Origin: Pilatotrama ljubarskyi
Taxonomy: Eukaryota > Basidiomycota > Agaricomycetes > Polyporales > Polyporaceae
Assembly: GCA_022385805.1 (NCBI GenBank)
Contig: MU277798.1
Span: forward strand, 1 to 44,150
DNA length: 44,150 nucleotides
Direction of reading: 5' to 3'
The notes under the pieces were generated by a model that had not been told where the DNA came from, ran no database searches, and worked only from the letters and a program-made list of their open reading frames with translations. The position numbers were made by a program, and so were the translations under genes. Positions 20,972-32,893 of the stretch are shown piece by piece (within the stretch, counting starts at the first letter, position 1; every line of letters begins with the position of its first letter).

Positions 20972-21396
20972 TGTTGAACTCTGAGCAATTGCTCGAGTTC
21001 CTGTGCCCGTTTCAAGTCGAGATTCACCCCATAGGACGCTTGCATTGCGTACTTATATCATTCCTTTCGATTCATCGCTCCCTTACTCCGTTCTCAAGAT
21101 ATTGCTCACTTCGCATTTCAATCATTTGCACTCACCCGGGATTGAACCCGGGACCTCATCCTTCCTTTTCGCTTTTGTTGATTTCTGAGCGCTTCCCCAG
21201 CGCTGTGGCTTGTTCTACTGTACAGTTAGCGCCTTACGTAACGCACACAGTACACAGAGCGCCGTGTCGAGCCCTGGAGTCCCCAGACTTCACAGAGCTC
21301 GACATAGGTGCGTAGAATAGCTGCTGTCAATGTATCAGACTTCACAGAGCTCGACATAGGCCATTGTGATCGCTCTGAGGCGCACTGCAGCTAACA
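20972..21396 (+). repeat. Solo copia LTR (425 bp) with target duplication ATAAA
   Basis: It starts TGTTGAACTCTGAGCAATTG and ends CACTGCAGCTAACA. It is flanked by ATAAA on both sides (20967-20971 and 21397-21401), a perfect 5-bp duplication. It has the same length as the LTR at 43301-43725 and is nearly identical to it. It contains a duplicated CTTCACAGAGCTCGACATAG segment (about 21288 and 21340) and a tRNA T-arm-like hairpin near 21137-21165. Confidence 0.92.
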
Positions 21397-21541
21397 ATAA
21401 ACCCATGGCTTACTCACAATCATGTAGCTTGAAGGTGAACCCGCCCCATTCGACCCCATGCCGCAGGCTGACCCCTCTGACCCCTCTGCTAAAGCCGCCA
21501 CCGCCGCCGCCCCCCCAACTCCTGTCTAGGCAGTAGCAGGG

Positions 21542-21690
21542 ATATATCCCTGGATACCTGAAGCAGTATCCGTATCCGTATCCGTGAAATATCTTATCCC
21601 TGCATCCGTGGATTCTGGGGTTACGGTTACCCCATCCCAGGATCCACAATCCATGGGATCCTGATCCCCATGGTGGATATCCGCCATCCG
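21542..21690. repeat. GTATCC/GGATATATCC repeat block, probable left subterminal region of the hAT element
   Basis: It holds CAGGGATATATCCCTGGATA followed by three GTATCC(G) units and further GGATCC-like palindromes. A similar block (GGGATATATCC, GCGGATACTGATATCC, CTATCCGTATCCTGTATC) lies beyond the other end of the transposase gene at 25935-26030. Paired clustered short motifs are typical of hAT subterminal regions. Exact element ends and an 8-bp duplication could not be fixed. Confidence 0.45.
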
Positions 21691-22009
21691 TGAAGTGTGG
21701 GCCAATGAAATGAGCTAATGATGATGTTCAAGGCAACCTGAGCAAGCAATGCCAACATAAGTACATCAGGCATCATGATGCACCGCCAACCTTGAACATC
21801 ACACAGCCATGGACTTGAATTCCACGGCAGGATGAAGACGATGTCTACGGACCACTGTAAGGTCGCAGTCCAGGCTCACGGTAGGAGCCGTTGATTGCAG
21901 ATGACGCATTGCCTGCGAGACATGAAACATCGGGCGAGGCACGGTTCCTACTTGTACAGGTACAACTACTTATCAGTGCCAGCAGTGGTGAAACCCAAAA
22001 CAGTAGAGA

Positions 22010-25000
22010 CCGGTCCCAGCCATCTTCCATCTCATAGTCATCCAACTTATCCTTCACCTCACTGAGCTTCGTCACCGCGCCAATGTCCTTTGCTGAAATG
22101 AGACCCCACCGGACCCAGTCCCCAAGGCAGAGCACCGCGCGAGTACTCTGCGCACTGAGCCGACTGTGGACGTACGTGGCTCAGAAGCCGCTGCCCACGG
22201 CTGAACGTACGTTCTACATCAACAGATGTCGCTGAAAGGAGACACATCACATTAGTACGGTCTGCATAATACAAACAGTGAGGCTAGGCGGAGACAACTC
22301 ACTGGGGATTGAGAGGTAATCGAGGGCCATGCGGGTGAGCTTGGGGTACGAGGACCAACGTTCTGTCCACCATCTGAGAGCGTCCTTCGTGGGCTCCGCT
22401 GGGCTGCTGAGATATTGGTCGAGTTCGTCTTCATCCTCGCTTCCGAGGCTGACCAGGGCAGGCAAATGGTCGAACATGTTTGCACCCTGGAGGTTGCCGG
22501 TCAGAAGCAGGATGAATGATACAATCAACATGATGCACCTCTGGGACTGCCAAGTCGTTGCTGCTCATATGGTCACCGTCGGTGCTGTTACAGGGACGAC
22601 GCCGCTTGCGCGAGGGCTGCTGCCAGGACAAAGAGGTACCACCCTCTTCAGGCTCACCCTCGTTGACAGATTCCTCCTCTTCCTAGGCCTGTGCCCCATC
22701 GCCTTCGCTGCCCTCCATGTCACAGTATGAGCTCCCGTACTCCTCGTGGACCATGTCGCGTGCAGTCTTCACCCAGTGTGTCGGCCAGCGGGCTTTCTTG
22801 AAGTACTCGAGCTTATGGCCAGGATGAAGGACTAGCAAGAGAACATCAGTAATCATGCTCAGACGCGCTCTACACTGCAGCAAGAGACGTACCCATGGCA
22901 ATGCGGTATGTAGCAGACAGGTCACTCAGCTTGTAGTACTTGTTGAGCGTCTTCTTGGCGAGGCGAAGCGCAGCAGAGATTGGGGGCGCGAGAGTACTGC
23001 CAGGTCGTGTATAGTCCATGAGGGTGTTGTCGATATGGTCCATAGCCGGGATGACCATCGCGAGGTTAGGTGTGTCGCATGAGAAGAACAGCGTGGCGTC
23101 CTTGAAGATCTGAGCAGAGGAGAAGAGGTGCAAGGATGCGGGCAGTGAACCGCGATGCCCAAGAAGCAGAATGCAGTGACAAGGGTGGCATGGTGATGAG
23201 AGGGAGAGCAGAGAGCGGTGCGAGGATGTCCCAGGCAAGTAAACGAGCGGAGATGGGTGATGTGGCAGAAGAAAGGTGGGGCAGAGGGCAGTGGCAGAAC
23301 TTGGGCGTCAGCGTCTCCGCAGTCGATGGGAAGTGTCAATGAGACGTACCTTGAGGACATCACGAAGCTCCCGAGCAATTGTCCACTCATCCGCGGTGAG
23401 CTCGTATGCCCGCAAACCATACTCCCGTGCAGCGCAGAGAGTGTCGAGAGGGCTGCGGTACTGGACTGCGACATCCAGCATATCATAGGTCGAGTTCCAG
23501 CGTGTCGCGACATCTTTCGGTATCAGCCGCTCAAGAAGGCCCTTATCTTTCAAGATAGTGTGCCATGCTGGAAGAACCTTTGTCGTAGAATGGACAATCT
23601 TGAATGCCAGGCACCTTATCTGTCAACCGTGTGAGTGCACCTGCTGTTGCCACGTCGAACATCGGTCTGTACCTTCACCAGGACCATCTTCACGGGTCTC
23701 ACTTCACGCTCAAACTCCTCCCGCTCTTCGTCACCCAAGGATGCCACCTCATCCACCCAGCTCTCATCATCATCCTCCAAATCATTGCCATCCTCCTCCC
23801 TGTCGTCAGTGTCCAGTTGGCTCGTGGCGTCCTTCTCTTGAGCCTCAAGCTCCTGGGCCAAGTCAAGCAGGGCCCGCACGTCAGCGTCAGCAGCGTCCAC
23901 ATCATCTGGCTGTTTGACGTCAAACTTGTGCAGCAAGCTTTTCGCCGTGAGGTTTGTGATGTGTAGGAAGCAGCGGGTGCGTGCGTACTGGCCTCCGAAG
24001 TTGGTGAGTAGCTCTGCAAGCTCGTCCGTCATCGTGTCATTATTTGATGCATTGTCACAGGTGAAGCCCAAGATCTGGTGTACTTGCCAGTGAGTGATCA
24101 TTGTCAATGGAACAACATCATGTTTGCTTCCTTCTCCTATACCCCGAACTCTTTCAGAACGCCGATGAAGGCCTCTGCCAGGTTGGATCCCGTGTGCGAC
24201 TACACAGCAAGATCATGTCACAGAGCATCAGCAAGATTGAAGAACTATCGAACTGACAGAGGTACGTACCTTCGGGACTTCAACAAGGTCAAGAAGTAGG
24301 CGGAGGGGCTGACCTTCGTGCTTCAGATGCACAGTAATCGCGACCAATCCGCGATGGTTTGGAGATGTCCATGCATCAGTGGCAAAGCTGAGCTTCCCAT
24401 CATACTCCTGACAACAAGGTGAGCAATTGCATGCCAGTTTCCTTGACTGTGCAGTAACCTGGAGGAGTTTAGCGATGCGCTCATGCGTTCACGCGAAGAC
24501 CACGTTGACGTCGCGCGCGAGACCGTCGACAGCGATGGCACATAGTACCCCGGACGCCCAGTATTCATCAGCGTCAAGAAGCCCGGGTCGCGGACTATGC
24601 TGAAGGGGCGCAAGCTTTGCGTAATTTGACGATCTCGGCCCTGCAGAGGTACATCAATGCACGGCTCTCATGTCATGATCACTGTATACTCACCTGGTTT
24701 CTTCCTTAGTATGCTGCATGTGACTGTAGGCCACTGTCCCCCACTGCTGGCGATGCGCGAAGTGGTCGCTGATCCTTCCGGTCTCTAAGATGCTCCCGAT
24801 GACAAGTTTGCGCGCTTCCTTGTCGTCGACGGTCTCCATCGCCCTCTCACAGCATTGTCACTCCAGCACGCAACCACATGTTTGCGCATGTTTGAGGTCG
24901 ACCGGTCCTTCTTGTCAACATAGCAACGTAGGGTGTGCACGCACGCAGGGTGCGCACACATGAAAACGTGAGTGCGTCTTCCCTTGTGGTACTGAATCTT

Positions 25001-25510
25001 GACCTTTGGCTCAAAGAATGCATAGATCGGGGACGTCCAGCGCTGATGCAAGCGTTCTGAGAGGAGTTCAGTATGTGGCAACAAGGTGCGTGAATGATTG
25101 GACAGACGAAGCTCCTGCTCATCGTCTTCCTCCTCATCACCGTCAGCTTCGTCATCTTCGTCGTCATGCTCATCCTGGTCATCGCCGCTGGTGTCTTCAT
25201 CGCTGTCATTGTCACTGATTACAATAGCCTTTTTGTACACGTGTCTTGTTTGTGCTGGGGCCTCAAGGCTCGTCGTTGACGTCGTCGGAGTCTTCGATTG
25301 TGGTCTGGTAGCGGTGGGTTTTCTTTTTGGGAGGGCAGGCCTCATCTGTGTTGGCCTTAGGCTAGGACCCGCGTGCGCAGCTGCTCCTTTCGTGGCCTGA
25401 CTTGTCTGAGGACTGCTCTGACTTGGCAACTTGCGGGATGCTGTTGTCATTGAAGCATTGGCTTTCTTCGCCTTTGCAGCTGAGGAGGTTCGGTTCTTCT
25501 GAGTTGGCAT
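22010..25510 (-). pseudogene. hAT-family transposase, multi-exon, degenerate
   Basis: It starts at ATG 25510-25508. The N-terminal exon is Lys/Ser/Pro-rich with an acidic run and a BED-type finger region (CAHPACVHTLRCYV...KHVVACW). Next come LRPFSIVRDPGFLTLMNTGR, FATDAWTSPNH (catalytic Asp), GFTCDNASNND (catalytic Asp), CFLHITNLTAKSLL, an acidic spacer, KDVATRWNSTYDML, ATLFFSCDTPNLAMVIPAMD, and the C-terminal dimerisation block ATSVDVERTFSRG (about 22220). Introns on the minus strand: 24693-24641, 24458-24408, 24269-24200, 24142-24083, 23672-23620, 23349-23110, 22892-22832 and 22302-22232. Frame breaks are present near 24850, 24610 and 24500, including a TGA after NVVFA. The C-terminus is near 22010 but the true stop is unclear. 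Cut-and-paste transposase, now inactive. Confidence 0.9.
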
Positions 25511-25934
25511 GTATGGATGAGAAGGTTATAGTGTCATGTGGTTGTCTGTATGTTCCAGCATGTGAGACCTACCAACGTGAGGAGTTGTCAGGGTGTGTGG
25601 GTGGGTTATGTTTCGAGGATGGTCTCAGTGGTGCAATGTGAGCAAGTACTAGATGTCCCAGTCTGCAATGTCGAGCCTGGCCCTGGCTCGACTTGCGAGT
25701 TGTGCCAGGACTGGAAGTTCAACTGTAAAGTTCTGCGCCATAAATTGTTCTCATCACCCATGTTTAGTATTCAATGCAGTGTTTGGTAGCTCCCAGTCTC
25801 CAGACTCTGTTTAGATGTGGCTGAGTACCTGAAATGGCATGTTGTTAATGCAGTGGGGTGGACAATTAGTCTCCAGTCGGTCGGGTTAGGGTGGAGTGCG
25901 CCTGGGTGCTTCTCTGAACCAATAAGGGAGTGCA

Positions 25935-26040
25935 CTACCGGGATATATCCTTGAGCGGATACTGATATCCCGGGCATGGATACAGGTGTGCCGGAGATAG
26001 CTCTAAAGCCTATCCGTATCCTGTATCTTGCTCACTACCG
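25935..26040. repeat. Probable right subterminal region of the hAT element
   Basis: GGATATATCC, GATATCCCGGG and CTATCCGTATCCTGTATC cluster upstream of the transposase start, mirroring the block at 21542-21690. The segment GTAGTGAGCAAGATAC (minus strand) resembles the left CAGTAGCAGGGATA and may be the terminal inverted repeat. Confidence 0.4.
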
Positions 26041-26081
26041 GCTTCGCCCCACCTCGAGCTCCCGCTATTATACCACCCTGC

Positions 26082-26839
26082 TGATGCACACCACATGTGT
26101 CCACCAGCAAAGCCCCATCCTTCACATCTGCGTCTTCGCAACCTTTGCAATCTTTGCAGCCTTTGCAGGCACATTGCAGGCAGCATCGCGGCTCACGCAA
26201 ACTATGCCAACTGGCTCGCATCTCTGAGCTCGTGTGCATCCTTCACGCAGATGTTCCACAACCTTCCCAACCTGGAGCATGTGATTCCACGGCCTCTTCA
26301 TGGTCCACGTTCCAGACCAAGTCTTGGCACGCTGCCTTGTGCTGCGAACGACCCAATCAACATGCGACAATTGTGCAAATGTGTTTGCACACATTGTATC
26401 ATTTTGCAACCAGGTTCCATAACTATTCCGACCTGTTCTGACGTAGCTACGCACTCCTCTTGTAAATACTAACAGGTTTTGTCCCAAAAATTTAGATTCC
26501 TGTTCCCCCACATTCAGCATCTCAACTTGTGTCTGCGTCTGCATCTGTGTTGCGAACTGCGTCTACGCACTTGTTGCAAAACCTGCAGAGTCTGCGAATC
26601 CTCTGTGGTTTGCATTAGTGAGCCAGCAACTTTGCCTTCTTCCATTATCCGCACCAGCAAAGGAGCCAAACCCTCACAAAGACTCCTAGAAGACCTCGCT
26701 CATTACAGGACACCCGACTCGAACTCTTTGCATCTCCCTCCCGATATCCTCAATCTGCTTCATGCAACGACAGGCCTCGACCTTCAAAAGGCTCTCGGCC
26801 TGGTTTCCCTCCTTCTTTAGGAGTAGGTAAGACACATCA
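26082..26839 (+). repeat. Solo LTR-like element, copy C (758 bp)
   Basis: It starts TGATGCACACCACATGTG and ends AGGTAAGACACATCA, sharing the TGATG...CATCA ends with copies A and B. It also shares the order GTAAATAC, CAGATTCC-like, then a CTGCGTCTGC-like run, then GGCTCTCGGCCT near the 3' end. Copy E (39964-40455, inverted) is its closest relative. No clear target duplication was found at its flanks. Confidence 0.7.
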
Positions 26840-26867
26840 CCACTTCTCGATCCCTACACTACCACCT

Positions 26868-27358
26868 ATGCCGCCACCTGTTGTGCAGCTCCTCAACAAT
26901 GTCAAGCATGCCTTCGGGCATGGGAATTCACCCGAACATGAGTCTAGCCTATAAGACCACCTTGCTAACCCATTTGACGAGGCCATACAGCGCCTCGAGA
27001 CCCTCATCAGTACCAGCGAGGCCCAGCCTTCGACCAAGTCCCCTGTGCTCAAGAAGCAGCCAGCAACGGGTCTGGTGGGCCCAGCCACTCACGCTTTAAC
27101 CGGACAAGACGACATCAACGACAATACCAATGCGCCCAAGAATGGGCTTTGCAAGCTGGAATATCTGCTAACAGACAAAGAGATGGACCAACTCCTTAGC
27201 AGTTGTTCGCCCACCCTTGTCATGCCATCAACGCTGCCCCTGACCGTCTCGCCCTACAAGACACAATTGAGTGCCTCACCTGCGAGCATGACCGACCCCA
27301 TCCCGCAATACGACCTTCGTCTGCGTCCTCGGCAGCGCCCTCAGCCTCAACTATCATA
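26868..27358 (+). other. Possible coding remnant, unrecognised
   Basis: An ATG at 26868 opens a frame with LLNNVKHAFGHG. After a frame change a longer run (about 26968-27358) reads FDEAIQRLETLISTSEAQPS, then LEYLLTDKEMDQLL, and ends at TAA. It has the look of a short structural protein fragment, but no family was recognised. The position directly after an LTR end may be accidental. Confidence 0.25.
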
Positions 27359-27359
27359 A

Positions 27360-28265
27360 AATGCCCTGGGTAAGTCACGCCCCTGCTGGATATTAATTTT
27401 GTGGAATAACCACTGACGAGAGGCGAAACAGCCCCTCATCACACTACTAAGACACGCTGCCGGCCTCGCAAGCTCTCACACCCAATCATCCTACCCTCAC
27501 GCTACAAGCTCTCGAGCGCGTCAATCTCAATGATCTGCTCAACATATCCCCGTGCATGTGGACCAAGGCCAAGCACCACTTCATGCACACGCTCATGCAC
27601 TCCCTGTGCTACGCAACTGACAGACACCTCAGTCACGTTGAGGTCGTGACTATAACTTTCAAACACCCTTATGATGACAAGAACATTATGTTTTCCAATT
27701 TGCCAAAGAACATTGGAGAAGAGACAATAATGACCCAAGAAGGATTCAAGAGCCCCAGATGAGTGCATGTTAGAACCCAGTGCTGACCGCCCACATAGCT
27801 AGGGAGAAGCCGACAAAGCGAACAACGTGTATGCATGACCACTGTGACTGTCCCCCCGTTCAGAAAGCCTGCACGACAAAACCGACATTGTACAGAATGT
27901 ATATCTAGGTAGTAGTTTGACCCTGTCAATGCACCTGTCCCTTAGCCCTTTAAATATGATGGTGTGCAACCTTCCTGCCACCCTGGCCAAGACTCAAGAG
28001 CTCAAGAAGGCTCACCTGAGTCTACTGACTCAGGCCTGCACCCCTTGAGCACCATCGCCCACCAGACAGGACATCTCCAGGCCTCCCCGCCATGAAGCTA
28101 ATGCCAGGGGCATGATCTCCAGGGAAAAGCCGTGCTTATGTGACTCGTAACCCGTAGTTTTGACAAAACAGGATGGGACAAGGGTGCAGCTCCAGAGTTC
28201 AGCAGACACGCCCGGCAATGTCCCACTGCCCTCCATCCTTGCCGTACGAGGCCAGATACGAACAC
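27360..28265. other. No supported gene
   Basis: Only short unrelated open frames on both strands, without domains or convincing splice sites. Confidence 0.45.
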
Positions 28266-28990
28266 TGATATGGCCTCACCAAATTTATGACCAAAAATCG
28301 CGACTCCAGGCATTTCTGTGCCTGACACACCTTGCGCTGCACAAGCTCTTGCGACTGATTTGCGACCATTCAGTGCAGAATCATCGTGCTCAGAGTGACA
28401 GTGCAGTTGCGACCCACCACAATGTCGCTGGGCCCAGTCGCGGCCCGGCCGTGCACACGTGTCGCAATGGCACAATCACGGACGCCCCCGGTTGTGAGGC
28501 CACATTGCAATGGTGTGGTGGCGGGCAGACTCGGACTTAATTTCCTATCTTTTCTGATGTGTATATATAGTAGGCCTCAGGCTTAACTGGCAAATCAGAT
28601 TCCTCTACTGCATAGATTTCACTGAGCAGAAGGGAGCCTCCACATTTCTTGAGAAGAAAGAGCCCACAACTGCGACTGCGTATTGCGCACTGTGACTGCG
28701 ACTGCGACTCTAATTGCAACTGCAACCACACTTCCGTAGAGACTTTCCTGCATTACTCCTGCGACCACCATGCCTCCCGCGGCCTTGTGACCGGAGCACC
28801 CGTCTGCTTGTGCGCTGCAACTGATCCCTCGCAACCTCAGCTCTGCGACCTCAGCGACTCTCTGCTAGTGCTGGGGCAAACGGAACTCGAACCCTTACCC
28901 GCAAGTCACCCCCTTCTATCACGCATGCTGGCCTCGACCTCCTTGGCTCTCGACCTGGTTATAGATGCTCTTAGGAGTAGTCTTAGCATA
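28266..28990 (+). repeat. Possible distant LTR related to the TGATG family
   Basis: The last 150 bp share order and words with the end of copy C: ACTCGAACCCTTACC, then GGCCTCGACCT, then GGCTCTCG, then CTTAGGAGTAG. A TATATATAG motif lies near 28563 and CTGCGACTGCGACT runs follow it, as in the other copies. The 5' limit (TGATATGGCC at about 28266) and the 3' limit are tentative, and no target duplication was seen. Confidence 0.35.
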
Positions 28991-29928
28991 CCAATGCGCC
29001 AGTGTCTGGGACACAGCACCGAACACGAGAAGAGAGGAGGAGGGGAGTCTTGATGGGCACTGAGGCTCTATGGAAGACAAGTAAAGAAGCTGCAAAGCAA
29101 ATGGTCAGTACGACAACAAAAACATTGAGATGAGCAGCAGACACAGTGTGCCACCCGTGCTTGATGCCCACAGCTGCAAAGGAATGAAAGAAAAAGGAAA
29201 GCAGGCCTGCCACTAAGGCACGCCGTGTGAATGAATGAAGAAAGTCAATGCCACCATACGGCGACGCAACAAGAAATGTGAAAAGAAAAGAAAGTTAGTA
29301 CTTACTGTGGGGGTCCCCAGGCCTGACGCTCGTTCCCAGTCCAATTACACTGCTACACGAGCATATATGAGGGCTTGATGTACGGCAAGGGGTGGCAAGG
29401 CGTATGCCTATGCGAGATGAGCCACCGCTGGCCAAGAAATGCAATGACCAGCACTTGGAGGTCACATGGAGGTAGCCAGGAGGTCGTAGGAGAGGGAGAA
29501 GGGGTCGACAAGGAGCTGGGAGAACAAGGGAGAGAAGAAAAGCTGATGACGTACAGGACTGGGGACAAGCACCCTTCCACAGGCTATGCCATGCGGACTG
29601 TCCTGTATGCTGCTGTTGTCGCCAAGTAGTCCGGAGACATTGCCCAGAGAGTCGCGAAGAGGTTAGGATGAAGCAGGAGAGTCAGAGGAAGTAGCAAAAT
29701 GAGCCCAGAAGCATGCCACCAAGGGCAGAGCTAGCAGAAGACGGGGATAGGCGCCCAACTGCCTTGCCAGCGAAAGTCCAGCAAGTCACGTGCCACACCA
29801 GCATAAGCGTCCAGACGCTGAGCGCCCGTATCACGTTCCATCACCCACATGAGCAGACAAGTCCAAATCGGGCGCACCAACACTCAAAACCCAAGTCTTA
29901 CTGCATAACCGCAGGAAATACACTCACT
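28991..29928. other. No supported gene
   Basis: Mixed sequence with only short open frames. Nothing recognisable was found up to the solo LTR at 29934. Confidence 0.45.
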
Positions 29929-29933
29929 CAACC

Positions 29934-30634
29934 TGTTAGCGCCCGTGCGGACCCTTCCGGTCCGGCGCCTTTCGGAACCCAATCGGTCTGATCGGTCTCC
30001 GAGACCACTCCGAGACTCACTCGTCATCATCGGCGATGAGACTAACCCGCGCCGTACTCCACGCGATCTGACCTCCGAGCTCCTCTCCGCAGTTACTCCT
30101 TACAAACCCGAACCTTACTTACTTCTTACTATATAAGCTTCGGATTCTATAGGGTAGCTCTTTAGTTCAGATATCTCGTTAACCACTTGATCTGCTGGTA
30201 CAACTCTTCGGTCCCCTGTCCTTTACCTATTTGTTGATCCTCCGGAATAACATTCCGTCCTCCGATCTCCGGTCCGATCCGACTCCGACTTCGGTCCGAT
30301 CATACTCCGACCTCCGACACTACTAAGAGACAGTCCTTCGTGACTTGTCCTCTGGTAACCAGCACTTCGCCCCTTCGACTTCTACCGCCGGTCTCCGACT
30401 GGCCTCCGACATCGGTCCGCTTTTGGTCCGATTACATAAGCGTACATTCCTCCGTAAATTAGAGGACTCCGTCGACTCTCGAAGCGCGTTACTAATAGTT
30501 TCGCGAGTCCTCTCCATTACCACCAGTACCGTGTGGACTCCGACCGGGTTCCAATCGGACCCTTCTGGTCCGATATCGGCCTTCCGTCTTCCGGCCTCCG
30601 GGATTCCGGTCTTACCCCCGCACGGTACCTAACA
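29934..30634 (+). repeat. Solo LTR (701 bp) with target duplication CAACC
   Basis: It starts TGTTAGCGCCCGTGCGGAC and ends GCACGGTACCTAACA. It is flanked by CAACC at 29929-29933 and 30635-30639, a perfect 5-bp duplication. TATATAAG at 30130-30137 is a likely TATA box. Repeated TCCGAC/GGTCCGA words recur through it. The CCTAACA end and the TCCG-rich style suggest a gypsy-type family related to, but distinct from, the one at 6838-7447. Confidence 0.9.
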
Positions 30635-30731
30635 CAACCGCATGAAGGCTCTAGAACATGCTAGACTGCTCCACCATAGTATTGAAGACCACCATAAACC
30701 CTAGAAAGGCCCATCAAATAAAAAAAAACAA

Positions 30732-31169
30732 GTGAATACAAAGGAAGACTATATTAACAGCTATTCAGTGAAGACACTGATACATCCTGTATTACACCCG
30801 TATGCCCCTGCCACCTTATCAGGTACCTACCTACCCTATCCTCAGATGAAGGACCAGGTTTTGGCCAAGATCCAGCAGATTGAGAAGGAAGATAAGGCAC
30901 AACAGATGTGCATCACACAAATCATTCACACACAGAAGCATATGCAGCTCACGTGCAAGCAAGGAATCAAACATATGATTACTCAAGCGCAACGCAAGAC
31001 TTGGACACAGCAGCTGGAGGCCCGTTGGCCTATGTTCGCACCCATCATTGCCCATAACAAGAAAACAGATTCTGCAGACATATGTATGTACCAAAGGACA
31101 GCTCTTAACTGTGGGGCAGATTATGCCTGCACATATGATACACATAGTAAAAATACCAGAGGGCTATGA
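30732..31169 (+). CDS. Hypothetical ORF, about 145 codons, unrecognised
   Basis: Open frame with a Lys/Gln/Glu-rich helical middle (MKDQVLAKIQQIEKEDKAQQ), ending at TGA 31167-31169. The start may lie near 30735, as no clear initiation context or upstream exon is visible. A retrotransposon structural-protein remnant or a chance frame are both possible. It lies between two solo LTRs. Confidence 0.3.
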   Translation: MNTKEDYINSYSVKTLIHPVLHPYAPATLSGTYLPYPQMKDQVLAKIQQIEKEDKAQQMCITQIIHTQKHMQLTCKQGIKHMITQAQRKTWTQQLEARWPMFAPIIAHNKKTDSADICMYQRTALNCGADYACTYDTHSKNTRGL

Positions 31170-31310
31170 CAACTATATGAGTCGCAGTCATCCCTCGCAA
31201 TGGGAACTATTGAGGAATTGCCCATAGTCGGGGATCTAAAGGCCTCTCCCATTGCAATAAAAGACCACACCGCATGAAGTAGACACGTCCATATAACAGT
31301 ACATAGTTAC

Positions 31311-31958
31311 TGTTACATACCGTGCACCCACCTTCCTCTCCGGTTTAACTCCGCATTTTCCGGGCTTAACTCCGGTTATTAACTCCGCATTTTCCGGACT
31401 TAACTCCGGCCATTAACTTCGCATTTTCCCATTCTGACTTCACTACATTCTCGCCATTCTTGTACTCCTTTTCCGGACTTTTACTCCGCATTTTCTCTGA
31501 AGTTCAGTCTTATGTCTCAGGCACCATTCCTTCTCAATACGCTTATTGTCTTCATCCCGGAACCCCTCTTCTGTTCTTCTCCTGATTGTTTGCATTCACA
31601 ATAAAGCTTACTTCTATATATACTGAGCTGGTATGTTGTAGCTACTCAGTTCAGATACTTATTGTACTTCTTGTCATTGCTGTGGTCCTGCAATCAACTT
31701 GTGTCTTGTCCTCCATTCCACTCCTTGTCTCCAACTCCGCTTTAACTCCGGGACGTACTCCGCCCTAACTCCGGGGTGTACTCCACCTCCATCTAGTCCG
31801 AAATTGAAAACATCCCAGAAGCTTCTCAGGCACATTGCTAATAGCTTTGCAGAAGTCTCACCTTGCTGTGCCTCCATCCGGACTTCCTCAACTCTGAAGT
31901 CCACATTTTTGTAGTCTGCACCCCCAGCTCCGGACTTAATGCCAGCACGTCCCTAACA
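31311..31958 (+). repeat. Solo LTR (648 bp) with near-perfect target duplication
   Basis: It starts TGTTACATACCGTGCACCC and ends GCACGTCCCTAACA. Flanks are GTTAC (31306-31310) and GTCAC (31959-31963), a 5-bp duplication with one difference. Its 3' part (GCTAATAGCTTTGCAGAAGT) resembles the chromovirus LTR (CCAATAGCTTCGCCGAAGT), so it is a diverged relative. TAACTCCG words repeat in its first and last thirds. Confidence 0.8.
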
Positions 31959-31963
31959 GTCAC

Positions 31964-32437
31964 TACTAGTGGGAACATGATACCGTGAAGGTTGTGGAAG
32001 GACCACAAGCTCTTAGGAGAACTAGGGCTCGCGATCCCACAAACTTCACAATTACCATAGCCACATCCAGCAAGCAAAGACTCAGGACACCAAAATACTG
32101 ATGTAGAGGCCTTACCGGATGCACAAGCGCACACCCAACCCTGGCAATTGGGATAATGCTCATACACCCTAAAAACCTTTACAACGCCCCAGAAAATGAA
32201 GAAATACCAAGAAAAAATGCACCATATAACAGTCTCCAACCCACAGCAAATATTGAGCCAAAAGAAAAGAAGAAAAGGGAAATAGAGGAGACATAACTGC
32301 AGGCATACCAGCCAGACTATATAGCTCTTGCTTACTGAGAGAAAATTTCTAATCATTACACGTGCCCGGCAACACCCACACACGCAGCGCAGAAAGACGC
32401 TTGGGGAACTTGCACATCATCCACAATTACACCAAAA
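31964..32437. other. No supported gene
   Basis: A minus-strand frame across this stretch gives a hydrophobic, Cys/Trp/Phe-rich translation without a recognisable domain. It overlaps the LTR end and is treated as chance. Confidence 0.4.
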
Positions 32438-32893
32438 ATGGCCACCCTTCCCCACATCACGTCCGATGTTTCCATCTTCCTTGTCTACTTCATGCCCACT
32501 GACTCAATGTTTATCTATGATGGAGGGCGGGATGACCACCAGGTCCTGTTCTATTCGACAATCTGTATCTTCAGCACATTTCAACTTGATTGGGCAGTCA
32601 CATTCTATGGCCGCATCACCTGAGTCACCAAGTATCAAGACAATTTTGTCGTCCTCGCTGTCACCCTCCACGAATACCCTGACTACAAGGTACTCCTCTC
32701 TGCACGCTACCACAAACTTGGCAGACTCATTGGCTATGCCATCCGGGCCTGGTGCAAGGCTCTTGGGTTGCTCAGCCACGTGACCCAAGACAATCTGGCA
32801 AGAATTCTGATTCACGCAGTATTGCCATTCGACAACTGCCTTCGTCAGAGGGCACTTTGCAACCCCCCGTGCTTGTTCTTGGAGTCGGGGTAG
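32438..32893 (+). pseudogene. Unrecognised ORF with one internal stop
   Basis: ATG 32438 opens a frame of 151 residues to TAG 32891-32893, interrupted only by TGA 32621-32623, which could be a former CGA. The translation looks protein-like: MATLPHITSDVSIFLVYFMP, then FSTFQLDWAVTFYGRIT, then after the stop VVLAVTLHEYPDYKVLLSAR and LSHVTQDNLARILIHAVL. I recognise no family. Hydrophobic and aromatic residues are spaced as in a globular domain. It could be part of a transposon gene or of a captured host gene. Confidence 0.35.

Noticed and set aside
21130..21170. Possible functional tRNA gene in the solo copia LTR
   Set aside because: Only a T-arm-like hairpin is visible; no acceptor stem, anticodon arm or convincing A-box could be built.
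26122..26544. Minus frame of about 140 codons in solo LTR copy C
   Set aside because: Lies inside an LTR, and the related copy E does not keep a clear equivalent frame.
26840..27358. Internal region of a retrotransposon following LTR-like copy C
   Set aside because: No primer-binding site or gag-like motif, and the sequence beside copy E is different, so both copies are better read as solo.
31838..32383. Minus frame of about 180 codons, hydrophobic
   Set aside because: Spans the end of a solo LTR and unrelated flank; no domain seen, and the Cys/Trp/Phe bias is typical of a chance frame.
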